Shown: positions 17,786 through 25,892 of the stretch, piece by piece | Position numbering within the stretch: position 1 is the stretch's first letter | Layout: each line of letters begins with the position of its first letter | Notes under the pieces: generated by a model | Seen by the model: the letters and a program-made list of their open reading frames with translations, nothing else | What the model was told of the DNA's origin: nothing | The model's database searches: none | From: Phycisphaerae bacterium | Lineage (GTDB): Bacteria > Planctomycetota > Phycisphaerae > Phycisphaerales > SM1A02 | Direction: 5' to 3' | DNA length: 37,861 nucleotides | NCBI GenBank assembly: GCA_016795035.1 | Contig: JAEUIT010000067.1 | Span: 1-37,861, forward strand | Made by a program: the position numbers and the translations under genes

Positions 17786-18307
17786 ATGCTCGCGTTCGCA
17801 CTCGTCGTTGCACTCGTCGCCGGCGCCCCCCAGGCCACGCCGCCCGCGCCGAAGCCGCCGGCTCCCACCGCTCCCGCGCCGGCGATCCCCGACTCCACGT
17901 TTCTGAAGGAGAAGCCGAAGGACGCGAAGCCGGTGAAGGAGGCGAAGGCCGCCGCGAAGGTCGGCGACACCGTGACGATCACCGGCCGCATCGGCGGGCG
18001 GAAGGAGCCGTTCGTCAAGAATCGCGCGATGTTCTTCCTCGTCGATCCGTCGCTCAAGGCGTGCAGCGAGAACCCGGGCGACACCTGCAAGTTTCCGTGG
18101 GACTTCTGCTGCGAGACGCCTGAAACGATGAAGGCGTGCATGGCGACGATTCAGATCGTCGGCGCCGACGGCAAGCCGCTCAAGGTCACCGCGGAAGGCG
18201 CAGGCGGCATGAAGCCGCTCTCGCGCCTGACGGTCGTGGGCAAGGTCCGCGAGGTGTCGAAGGACGGCGCGCTCGTCATCGACGCGACGGGCATCTTCGT
18301 CGAGTGA
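17786..18307 (+). CDS. Secreted protein, planctomycete PWDFCC-type family
   Basis: This encodes 173 residues from ATG 17786, with GAAAGGA upstream. A short signal sequence (MLAFALVVALVAG) leads to a Pro/Ala-rich linker (14-36) and a Lys-rich stretch. A beta-rich domain follows from about 58 (VGDTVTITGRIGG) to the end, consistent with a small OB-like barrel. Cys93, Cys101, the CC pair at 108-109 and Cys118 surround a PWDFCCE motif. From memory this motif marks a secreted planctomycete family of unknown function. The domain ends in VVGKVREVSKDGALVIDATGIFVE. It is the last gene of the export cluster, 28 bases after the second permease. With the Cys-rich gene at the other end of the cluster, it hints that the exporter handles a metal or redox-active compound. 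That is inference. Confidence 0.8.
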   Translation: MLAFALVVALVAGAPQATPPAPKPPAPTAPAPAIPDSTFLKEKPKDAKPVKEAKAAAKVGDTVTITGRIGGRKEPFVKNRAMFFLVDPSLKACSENPGDTCKFPWDFCCETPETMKACMATIQIVGADGKPLKVTAEGAGGMKPLSRLTVVGKVREVSKDGALVIDATGIFVE

Positions 18308-18320
18308 CCTGCCAGTGCTC

Positions 18321-18337
18321 GGCGCGAGCAGCGCGCC
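18321..18337 (+). terminator. Short GC hairpin after the export cluster, weak
   Basis: A six-base-pair GC stem (GGCGCG / CGCGCC, loop AGCAG) lies 14 bases after the stop at 18307. No T tract follows, so termination would be weak or factor-dependent. Confidence 0.3.
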
Positions 18338-18489
18338 TTCGTCGGAACCTCTGACTCGGGAGTTTCGGGCTTACGCCTCAGTTGTGCGCCTCCGTCGTCG
18401 GTCAGAATTATCGACGAGGAACGCATGTCACGTCGTCGAACACTCAACGTTGCCAGGGCGCGGCGAGCTGTGCGCGAGGCCGGTACGCC

Positions 18490-21400
18490 GTGAGCGCCTC
18501 GGTTCCCAGCACGAACGAGCTTGCGTTCCTCGACGGCGGCGGCGAGATGGGCGCGCTCATGCGAGCGTTCGACTGGACGCAGACACCGCTGGGCCCGCCT
18601 GCGCGCTGGCCGCAGAGCCTCAGAATCACGACGCGAATCCTGTTGAGTTCGCGCTACGCGATGTGGATGGGCTGGGGACCCGAGCTCACGTTCTTCTATA
18701 ACGACGCGTACGGCAAGATGACGCTCGGCCCCAAGCACCCGTGGGCGCTGGGCCGATCCGCGCGCGAAGTCTGGGCCGAGATCTGGCATGACGTTGGTCC
18801 GCGCGCCGAGTCGGTCGTCACAAGTGGCATCGCCACATGGGACGAAGGATTGCTTCTCTACTTGGAGCGGCTCGGATATCCGGAGGAGACCTATCACACG
18901 TTCTCGTACTCGCCCGTCCCCGACGATCACGGCGGCATCGGAGGCATGCTTTGCGTGGTGACGGAAGAAACGGAGCGGGTGATCGGCGAACGTCGCCTGA
19001 AAACGCTCCGCGAGCTCGCCGCTCGCACATTGGACGAAGCGAGGACCCCGGAGGAAGCGTGTCGCACGGCGTCGACCATTCTTTCCGGCAATTCGCGGGA
19101 TGTACCGTTTGCCGCGCTGTACCTCCTTGAACACGGCGGCACCCGAGCCACGCTCGCGGGACAAAGCGGACTCGGGCGCGGCCCCGTCCAGTGTCCGGAC
19201 GCAATAGAGATTGACGGCGCCACAACCATGTGGCCGTTTCGGCATGTGATCGCGACTCGGCAGCCCGAGATCGTCGATCTCTCGTCGCGCCCGGACGCCA
19301 TTGTGTCGCCCGAGTGGCCGGAGCCGATCCGTCGAGCGGTTGTGGTGCCGATGACAAAGTCGGGACAGGGGCAGCTATCGGGATTCCTCGTTGCAGGCAT
19401 CAGCCCGCGACGACCGTTCGACGACGCATATGCCGGCTTCTTCGATCTCGCGGCCAGACAGGTAGCCACGGCGGTGGCAAATGCTCGCGCGTACGAGGAA
19501 GAGAGGCAGCGCGCGGAAGCGCTCGCCGAACTCGACCGCGCGAAGACCGCCTTCTTTTCGAACATCAGCCACGAGTTCCGAACGCCGTTGACGCTGATGC
19601 TAAGTCCGCTTCAGGACGCGCTCAACGATGCATACGGCGCATTGCCGCCCGCAGCGACGGCAGACCTCGCCATCGCAAATCGGAGCGCGCTACGCCTTCA
19701 GAAGCTCGTGAACGCGCTGCTTGACTTCTCCCGCATCGAGGCGGGTCGGATGCAGGCGACCTATCAGGCGACGGAACTTGCGGCGATGACTGCGGAGCTT
19801 GCCAGTTCGTTCCGGTCAGCCATCGAGCGGTCGGGGGTGCGGCTCGTCGTTGAGTGTCCTCCGCTGAGCGAACCGGTCTACGTCGACCACGACATGTGGG
19901 AACGGATCGTGCTCAACCTGCTCTCGAACGCGTTCAAGTACACGCTTCAAGGAGAGATCGTTGTCCAGCTCCGTCGAGTCAAGGAGACGGTCGAACTCAG
20001 CGTTCGTGACACGGGGTCAGGCATTCCCGAGTATGCGATGCCGCGGTTGTTCGAGCGATTCTTCCGCGTCGAAGGTAGCGCTGGTCGCACGCATGAAGGG
20101 ACGGGCATCGGACTCGCCATGGTCTCTGACCTCGTGAAGCTCCATGGCGGGACGATTCGCGCGGAGAGCGAGGTCGGCGTCGGGAGCACCTTCACGATCA
20201 CCATCCCATTTGGCTATTCACATCTACCGAAGGATCAGGTGGAACTTGGACGCGCCGCGACCCCTCGACCGGTCAATCTGCATGGCGTCGTAGAAGAGGC
20301 GACCGCCTGGCTGTTTGAGGATGAGCCCGCGGGAGAAGCCTCGTCGACCGAGGAGCCCGCCAACACTCGACAATTCCTGGGCGCCTCGATTCTGCTGGCC
20401 GACGACAACGCCGATATGCGGCGCTACATCGAGAGGCTGCTCGCTTCGCGAGGCGCCAAGGTTCGCCAGGTGTCAGACGGAAAGGCCGCCCTCGACGCCG
20501 CGAAGGAAAGTCTCCCCGACCTCATCGTCACCGACGTAATGATGCCGCATCTCAACGGCTTCGAGCTTCTCGCTGCGCTGCGGGCGGATCCGGCCACTCG
20601 GCCAATACCTATCTTGATGGTCTCCGCGCGTGCGGGCGAAGAGGCGACGGTGGAAGGCCTCGACGCCGGCGCCGACGACTACATTGTCAAACCGTTCACG
20701 GCGCGCGAGCTGGTGGCTCGAATCGAGTCTCAAATCAAGCTTGCTCGTCTTCGCAACGAATCGGAGCTTGCCGTACGAAAGAGCGAGGAGCAGTTTCGCG
20801 CCATCTTCGAGCAGACGACGATCGGCGTCGCCCAGATCGATCTCACAGGACGCTTCACGCTCGTGAACGACCGCTACTGCGAGATCGTCGGGCGACCCCG
20901 CGAAGAACTTCTCACGCTGCGCGTTCAGGACATTACCCATCCCGTCGACGTGGCCGGCAACGTTGAGCACTTCAAGACGTGCGTGGAGACCGGTCGTCCG
21001 TTCGACATCGAGAAGCGCTACGTGCGGCCGGACGGCTCTGAGGCATGGGTGCACAAGAGCGTCAGTGCGATGCGAGATTCGTCTGGCACGATTCAGCACA
21101 TGGCCGCGGCCGCCACGGACATCACGGATCGCAAACGCGCCGAGCAAGCGCTGAGAGAAAGCGAGGCGCGCTTCAGCAATCTGGCCAACACGGCGCCGGC
21201 CGTCCTGTGGGTTACCGATCCCGATGGGTCGGCGACCTTCCTCTCCCGCGGCTGGCACGTGTACACCGGACAGAGTGACGAGGAATCGCTCGGATTCGGC
21301 TGGCTCAACGCGGTGCATCCCGATGACCGCGAAGAGTCGTCACGCATCTTCCTCACGGCGAACAGGAAGCACGAGGCGTTTGATCTTCGCCATCGCGTGC

Positions 21401-22641
21401 GCCGGGCCGATGGCGAGTTCCGATGGGTGATGGACTCCGGTCGGCCGCGATTCGACGAGGACGGGACGTTCTTGGGATTCATCGGAGCCGTCATCGACGT
21501 GCACGAACGCGCGCTCGCCGAGAACGAGCTTGCCCATCATCGCGACCAGCTTGAGCTCGCGGTGAGGGAAAGGACCGCCGAACTCGAGGCGACGCATCGA
21601 CAACTTCGACTCTCTGAGCGCATGGCGGCGCTCGGCACTCTCTCAGCCGGCCTCGGGCATGACATGGGAAACCTCCTCGTGCCGATTCGCGTTCGACTCG
21701 AGTCGCTCGCCCAGGCCGAGTTGCCGTCCGCCTTGAAGCGAGACGTGGAGGCGATTCGTACGTCGACCGAGTATCTACGAAAGCTCTCCAACGGGCTTCG
21801 AATGCTCGCGCTTGAGCCCGGCGCCAACGGGGTCGCTTCCGACCCCACCGAACTCCGATCGTGGTGGGATGAGGCAGAACCGATGCTGCGCAACTCGCTG
21901 CCGCGCGGAGTGACGCTCGGCTCTCGGATTCCGAGTGAGCCATGTTGGGTTCAGATCTCACGCGCCGCGCTCGCGCAGTCGGTGTTCAACTTGGTGCAGA
22001 ACGCCGGCGACGCCATGAAGGCACGAGGCTATGGAAACGTGACGATCAGCGCCCGTTCCACGGCGTCGCGTGTGCAAGTGCAAGTGACCGACGACGGACC
22101 AGGCATGTCGCCCGACGTGAAGGCGCGATGCATGGAGCCGTTCTTCAGCACGAAGACTCGCGGGATCTCCACTGGCCTGGGACTCGCGCTCGTCTATGGC
22201 TTGGTGCAGGACGCAGGCGGCAGCATCGCCATCGAATCGAGCCCCGGTCGAGGATCGACCTTCACGCTCTCGCTGCTGCCCAGTCCTGGCCCGACGACGA
22301 GTCCCCGTCCAGCAAAGGGGCGCTCCGCCGCGCTGAGCGTTCGTGATGCGCGAATGCGCGCCATCATGATTTCCGAGTTGCGCTCACTGGGATTTGATGT
22401 GGTCGATGAAGCGGAGCGGCCGGTGGACGCGTATGTCGCGGACGACATCAGCACGCTTCAGGGACAGCGTCCAACGGCGATCGTGCTGCTGGGCCCCCCG
22501 CCGGCGTCGAACGATCACAACGGCAGCATCATCGCGATCGGCGCAAAGCCTTCGCCCCAGACTATCCGCGAAGCTCTGCGCGGAATTCGCTGGGATCGAC
22601 ACGCGGAGAAGAAGGTCAAGGGCGATGAAACCATCGAGTGA
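18490..22641 (+). CDS. Giant hybrid sensor histidine kinase with two kinase cores
   Basis: This encodes 1383 residues from GTG 18490, chosen for a GAGG about 10 bases upstream. The frame allows ATG at 18382. No membrane segment is visible, so it should be cytoplasmic. Domains in order: PAS-like (about 10-165), GAF-like (170-335), HisKA with phospho-acceptor H361 in NISHEFRTPL, first ATPase (460-575, N-box LNLLSNAFKYT, G-boxes DTGSGIP and GTGIGLAM). A receiver follows with D682 (LIVTDVMMPH), then two PAS domains (767-885, 893-1008). A second core has H1057 in GLGHDMGN, with a second ATPase (1155-1265, NLVQNAGDAM, TGLGLALVYG). A C-terminal tail (about 1280-1370) resembles a degenerate receiver. 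Hybrid kinases are common, but two complete cores in one chain are not. Codon use is visibly less GC-biased than in neighbours. Confidence 0.9.
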   Translation: MSASVPSTNELAFLDGGGEMGALMRAFDWTQTPLGPPARWPQSLRITTRILLSSRYAMWMGWGPELTFFYNDAYGKMTLGPKHPWALGRSAREVWAEIWHDVGPRAESVVTSGIATWDEGLLLYLERLGYPEETYHTFSYSPVPDDHGGIGGMLCVVTEETERVIGERRLKTLRELAARTLDEARTPEEACRTASTILSGNSRDVPFAALYLLEHGGTRATLAGQSGLGRGPVQCPDAIEIDGATTMWPFRHVIATRQPEIVDLSSRPDAIVSPEWPEPIRRAVVVPMTKSGQGQLSGFLVAGISPRRPFDDAYAGFFDLAARQVATAVANARAYEEERQRAEALAELDRAKTAFFSNISHEFRTPLTLMLSPLQDALNDAYGALPPAATADLAIANRSALRLQKLVNALLDFSRIEAGRMQATYQATELAAMTAELASSFRSAIERSGVRLVVECPPLSEPVYVDHDMWERIVLNLLSNAFKYTLQGEIVVQLRRVKETVELSVRDTGSGIPEYAMPRLFERFFRVEGSAGRTHEGTGIGLAMVSDLVKLHGGTIRAESEVGVGSTFTITIPFGYSHLPKDQVELGRAATPRPVNLHGVVEEATAWLFEDEPAGEASSTEEPANTRQFLGASILLADDNADMRRYIERLLASRGAKVRQVSDGKAALDAAKESLPDLIVTDVMMPHLNGFELLAALRADPATRPIPILMVSARAGEEATVEGLDAGADDYIVKPFTARELVARIESQIKLARLRNESELAVRKSEEQFRAIFEQTTIGVAQIDLTGRFTLVNDRYCEIVGRPREELLTLRVQDITHPVDVAGNVEHFKTCVETGRPFDIEKRYVRPDGSEAWVHKSVSAMRDSSGTIQHMAAAATDITDRKRAEQALRESEARFSNLANTAPAVLWVTDPDGSATFLSRGWHVYTGQSDEESLGFGWLNAVHPDDREESSRIFLTANRKHEAFDLRHRVRRADGEFRWVMDSGRPRFDEDGTFLGFIGAVIDVHERALAENELAHHRDQLELAVRERTAELEATHRQLRLSERMAALGTLSAGLGHDMGNLLVPIRVRLESLAQAELPSALKRDVEAIRTSTEYLRKLSNGLRMLALEPGANGVASDPTELRSWWDEAEPMLRNSLPRGVTLGSRIPSEPCWVQISRAALAQSVFNLVQNAGDAMKARGYGNVTISARSTASRVQVQVTDDGPGMSPDVKARCMEPFFSTKTRGISTGLGLALVYGLVQDAGGSIAIESSPGRGSTFTLSLLPSPGPTTSPRPAKGRSAALSVRDARMRAIMISELRSLGFDVVDEAERPVDAYVADDISTLQGQRPTAIVLLGPPPASNDHNGSIIAIGAKPSPQTIREALRGIRWDRHAEKKVKGDETIE

Positions 22642-23074
22642 TGAGGCTGCGCCGCTTGTATCCCCGACGATCAGCGTCCTCTGCGCCGACGACAATCAAC
22701 ATGTCGCCGATGCGATGAAGATCACCTTTGAGCGCGCGGGGGGATTTGCGTGGACCGGGTGGCTGCCCGGCGCAGATACGGTGATTGAAACCGTGCTGCG
22801 CGATCGCACTTCGATCGTGATCCTCGATATCGACATGCCGGGCCGAAATCCGTTCGACGTCATCGAGGAGTTGTCGGACAAGTGCCCCTGGTGTCGCGCA
22901 GTGATGTTCAGCGGCCATGTCCGCTACGAACTGATAGAACGCGCGTTCGTGGCCGGGGCGTGGGGATACGTGTCAAAGAATGACGGCGAGGCCGCGTTGA
23001 TGCAGGCCGTGCGTGACGTTTGCCGCGATGAATTGGCAATGAGTTTGGAGGTTCGCGCCGTCTACGGCCGGTGA
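22625..23074 (+). CDS. Single-domain response regulator (receiver only), first
   Basis: This encodes 149 residues from ATG 22625, overlapping the kinase by 17 bases, so it is almost surely co-translated. The receiver spans about 15-135: acidic pair in CADDN (22-23), phospho-acceptor D68 in VILDIDMPG, the Ser of MFSG at 96 and K118 in VSKND. The MFSGH and GAWGYVSKND segments resemble NarL-type receivers, but no DNA-binding domain follows. The product would be a phosphate carrier or an allosteric partner. The kinase's own receiver and this one could form a relay. Family call is firm; target unknown. Confidence 0.9.
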   Translation: MKPSSDEAAPLVSPTISVLCADDNQHVADAMKITFERAGGFAWTGWLPGADTVIETVLRDRTSIVILDIDMPGRNPFDVIEELSDKCPWCRAVMFSGHVRYELIERAFVAGAWGYVSKNDGEAALMQAVRDVCRDELAMSLEVRAVYGR

Positions 23075-23081
23075 TCTAATC

Positions 23082-23510
23082 ATGAACGAGCACAGAGCCC
23101 GAATCATTCCGCGACCGCGGTCCGCCGACGACATTACCGTGCTGTGCGTTGATGACAGCCCCGAGCTCATCATGATGCTGACCGCATTGATCGATAAGGA
23201 ACGTGGTCTGGCTGTGATTGGAAGCGTCTTTGATGCGGCCTCCTTTGTGCAGGCCGCTGCCAGGCTCAAGCCTCGCGTCGCGGTGGTCGACCTGAGCATG
23301 CCGGGCGATCTGACTCCATTGGAGGGCATTCGCCGGGCCGCGGAGGAAGCGCCCCAGACTCGCGTCATCGCGTATAGCGGCTATGACGATCTCCTCACCC
23401 GCGATCAGGCTATGGACGCCGGGGCATGGGGCTTCGTCTCAAAGAATGGCGAGCTTCGCGCGATCGTTGAAGCCGTTCGACGGGTGGCCGCCGGCGATGC
23501 CGTCTTCTGA
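23082..23510 (+). CDS. Single-domain response regulator (receiver only), second
   Basis: This encodes 142 residues from ATG 23082, seven bases after the first receiver gene. Receiver residues are complete: acidic pair in CVDDS (24-25), phospho-acceptor D70 in VVDLSMPG, S99 in AYSG and K121 in GFVSKNG. It resembles the first receiver in the GAWG[YF]VSKN motif, so the two are probably an old duplication. The chain ends right after the last helix, with no output domain. It is the last gene of the signalling island. It could be a phosphate sink or a relay intermediate for the two-core kinase. Confidence 0.9.
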   Translation: MNEHRARIIPRPRSADDITVLCVDDSPELIMMLTALIDKERGLAVIGSVFDAASFVQAAARLKPRVAVVDLSMPGDLTPLEGIRRAAEEAPQTRVIAYSGYDDLLTRDQAMDAGAWGFVSKNGELRAIVEAVRRVAAGDAVF

Positions 23511-23559
23511 AGGACCGAGCGCGGGGCACGCGTGCAGCGCCAAACATCGCATGTCATCA

Positions 23560-23730
23560 TCACGGGTTCGAAGGCTTGCGCAGGTTGTACGTCGGCTGCG
23601 CTGCACTCTCCACGAAGTCGTTTCGTTGACGAGCTTCGAAGACGAGTTCGAGTGCGATCAGCGCGCCTGCTGCCAAGAGCGTGACGATGATCGCGATCAT
23701 CCACGTGCGTGAGGTTTTGGAAGTCGCCAT
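23560..23730 (-). CDS. Small single-pass membrane protein, unknown
   Basis: This encodes 56 residues from ATG 23730, with GCGAGG about 9 bases upstream. A short basic N-terminus (MATSKTSRTW) leads to one hydrophobic helix (11-30, MIAIIVTLLAAGALIALELV), then a polar tail ending in NLRKPSNP. The open frame continues upstream, but only this start fits a protein with a good ribosome site. It lies opposite to, and 97 bases upstream of, xylB, so the two may share a divergent promoter region. I recognise no family. Confidence 0.62.
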   Translation of the reverse strand: MATSKTSRTWMIAIIVTLLAAGALIALELVFEARQRNDFVESAAQPTYNLRKPSNP

Positions 23731-23827
23731 GCGTCGTTGCCTCGCCGGTGTCCGATGACGGACGGCAGGATACTCGCGGCCCGTCGCCGAGTTCCGCGCC
23801 ACACTTTCCTCCGCGTACGCTCCGCGC

Positions 23828-25324
23828 ATGGCTCGTGAGAACCCGCTTCTCCTCGGCATCGATCTCGGAACGTCGGGCACGAAGGCGGCGCTCGTCGACG
23901 ACCGCGGTGCGGTGGTGGCGAGCGCGACGGCGGAGCACGACGTGTCGTCGCCGCACCCCGGCTGGTCGGAGCAGGACCCCGAGTGGTGGTGGCGCTCGAC
24001 CGTCGCGGCAGTCCGCGCGGCAACGTCGAGTGTGCAGGGCGACGTGGTCGGCATCGGCCTGAGCGGACAGATGCACGGGCTCGTGATGGTCGCCCGCGAC
24101 GGGCGAGTCCTCCGGCCGTGCATCCTCTGGAACGACCAACGGTCCGCGCCGCAGTGTGCGAAGGTCGAACGCGAGCTCGGCATCGAGACTCTCGTGCGCC
24201 TCACCGGCAATCGCATGCTGCCGGGCTTCACCGCCCCCAAGATCCTCTGGTGCCGCGAGCATGAGCCGGCGCTCGAGCGCGAGGCGGCCACGCATCTCCT
24301 GCCGAAGGACTGGCTTCGCTTTCGCCTTTCGGGCGTGCGGGCGACGGAAGTCTCGGACGCCAGCGGCACCGCGCTCTTCGACTGCGCGCACCGCCGCTGG
24401 TCGGACGGCATGTGCGAGGCGTTAGGCATCCGGCGCGACACGCTTCCCGCATGCCACGAGTCGCACGTGCCGAGCGCGACGCTCTCCGACGCCGCCGCCC
24501 GCGAGCTGGGACTTCCGAGCGGCATCCCGATCGTCGGCGGCGCCGGCGATCAGGCGGCGTCGGCGCTCGGCACCGGCATCACCGACGAGGGCCCCGTTTC
24601 CGTCACGATCGGAACCTCGGGCGTCGCCTTCGCGGCGTCGCGATCGTGGCGCAGCGCGCCGGACGGCGAGGCGCACGCCTTCTGCCACGCGGTGCCCGAG
24701 CGCTGGCATCTCATGGGCGTGATGCTGAGTTGCGGGGGCAGCCTGCACTGGTATCGCGCGCAGCGCGGTCTCTCCGGCGACAGCGGGTACGAACGGCTCG
24801 CGCACGAAGCGGCAAGCGCGGCGCCCGGCGCGAGCGGCCTCACGTTCCTGCCGTATCTCACCGGCGAGCGCTGTCCGCATGTCGATCCGCACGCGCGCGG
24901 CGCGCTCCTCGGCCTCGATCCGTCGCATCGCGACAGCCACATCGCCCGCAGCGTCTTCGAGGGCATCACCTTCGGCCTGCGCGACAACCTCGATCTCATC
25001 CGCGCGCTCGGAGTCCACGTTGCAGGCGTGCGCCTCGCCGGCGGCGGCGCGAGGAGCCCCTTCTGGGCGCAGCTCTGCGCCGACGTCTTCGGCGTGCCCG
25101 TCGAACTCGGCCACGGCGCGGAGGGCGGCGCGCTCGGCGTCGCGCTCCTCGCGGGCGTGGGCGTTGGGGTCTGGCCCGACGCGCATGCCGCCTGCGCGGC
25201 GGCGCTCGCGAACACGTCGCCGCGCGTGCTCGCGCCGGTGGGCCCCGCGCGCTACGACGGCGCCTACGAGCGATTCCGCCACGCCTATCGCGCGCTCGCG
25301 CCGTACTTCGCGCTGCAACGTTGA
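23828..25324 (+). CDS. xylB: Xylulokinase, FGGY carbohydrate kinase family
   Basis: This encodes 498 residues from ATG 23828, close to the usual 480-500 of the family. It phosphorylates D-xylulose with ATP, feeding the pentose phosphate pathway. Visible features: the N-terminal phosphate-binding loop GIDLGTSGTKAALV (10-23), substrate-loop GLSGQMHGLV (77-86) and WNDQR (101-105), both typical of xylulokinases, the catalytic Asp in GGAGDQAASALG (D241), and GGGARSPFWAQ in the second actin-like domain. No Shine-Dalgarno is evident. No xylA is in the window, so the pentose route is split elsewhere or the enzyme acts on another ketose. The last codons (CTGCAACGTTGA) carry a copy of the dispersed motif across the stop. 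The symbol rests on motif recognition. Confidence 0.9.
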   Translation: MARENPLLLGIDLGTSGTKAALVDDRGAVVASATAEHDVSSPHPGWSEQDPEWWWRSTVAAVRAATSSVQGDVVGIGLSGQMHGLVMVARDGRVLRPCILWNDQRSAPQCAKVERELGIETLVRLTGNRMLPGFTAPKILWCREHEPALEREAATHLLPKDWLRFRLSGVRATEVSDASGTALFDCAHRRWSDGMCEALGIRRDTLPACHESHVPSATLSDAAARELGLPSGIPIVGGAGDQAASALGTGITDEGPVSVTIGTSGVAFAASRSWRSAPDGEAHAFCHAVPERWHLMGVMLSCGGSLHWYRAQRGLSGDSGYERLAHEAASAAPGASGLTFLPYLTGERCPHVDPHARGALLGLDPSHRDSHIARSVFEGITFGLRDNLDLIRALGVHVAGVRLAGGGARSPFWAQLCADVFGVPVELGHGAEGGALGVALLAGVGVGVWPDAHAACAAALANTSPRVLAPVGPARYDGAYERFRHAYRALAPYFALQR

Positions 25325-25335
25325 GTTGCCGCGAC

Positions 25336-25374
25336 AAAAACACCACCGCCCGCCTTCGTGAAGGCGGGCGGTGG
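25336..25374 (-). terminator. Perfect 14-bp hairpin with T tract on the minus strand
   Basis: The arms 25343-25356 and 25361-25374 pair perfectly around a CGTG loop. On the minus strand the hairpin is followed by TGTTTTTG, a proper terminator. On the plus strand, where xylB ends 18 bases earlier, it is followed by TCTCACTC, which is weak. It may serve both directions, blocking transcripts that read leftward from the amidase genes. Confidence 0.75.
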
Positions 25375-25619
25375 TCTCACTCCCCGGCGGCACTACATGG
25401 ACCCGCTCGTTGCGTCGGCGGGCGGCAGATGGAGGACTGCCGCGCGCATCTGCGAAGAACACGTCGGTCGAGGCACTCCCCTCCAGTGCCATGCCGATGA
25501 CGTGCCCACGAGACGGGCTCTTTCTCCAATCCGCTCAGGGTTCCTCTCAAGATCCGCTCGTGTGTCGCCACGGCGCGAATCTTCGTTGGTAGTTCTGTAC
25601 GCTCGTACGTCTCGACGTG
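25375..25619. other. Spacer without a convincing gene
   Basis: Neither strand has an ORF with family signals here. Several short frames are open (for example a 64-codon minus frame at 25377-25571), but their compositions look random. The base content is less GC-rich than in xylB. Confidence 0.5.
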
Positions 25620-25799
25620 ATGCTTACTTTTGCCGTAACAGCCTTCAACGTTCTCACATGGGTCGCCACCTGCATTGCCATGGGCGTAGCAGGAACCATC
25701 GTCTGGAAACTCCTACAGCGGCAAGAAGCCGGTGATCCGGAGTTCCAGAAGAAGCTCGACGATGACGACGCGAGAGCGCGCCGCAACCGTGGCGAGTGA
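25620..25799 (+). CDS. Small single-pass membrane protein, unknown
   Basis: This encodes 59 residues from ATG 25620 (GTG at 25617 is also possible). Residues 2-27 form one hydrophobic helix (LTFAVTAFNVLTWVATCIA and on), followed by a highly charged tail (QRQEAGDPEFQKKLDDDDARARRNRGE). The sharp split between a membrane helix and a polar tail argues against a random frame, but there is no clear ribosome-binding site. It is not recognisably related to the other small membrane gene at 23560. Function unknown. Confidence 0.5.
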   Translation: MLTFAVTAFNVLTWVATCIAMGVAGTIVWKLLQRQEAGDPEFQKKLDDDDARARRNRGE

Positions 25800-25892
25800 T
25801 CTCCTCTCAAGCTGTGCTAGCGTCTGGTGATGGCCAAGGCGGGGAACTTCACCCCGTCGGTCGCCGGTAACTCCATCCGGCTTGAAAGAGAT

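Noticed and set aside
15146..18141. Two long minus-strand frames opposite the permeases
   Set aside because: Charged low-complexity shadows of FtsX genes with intact motifs on the plus strand.
24422..25492. A 356-codon minus-strand frame opposite xylB
   Set aside because: Antisense shadow; crosses the terminator hairpin and has no motifs.
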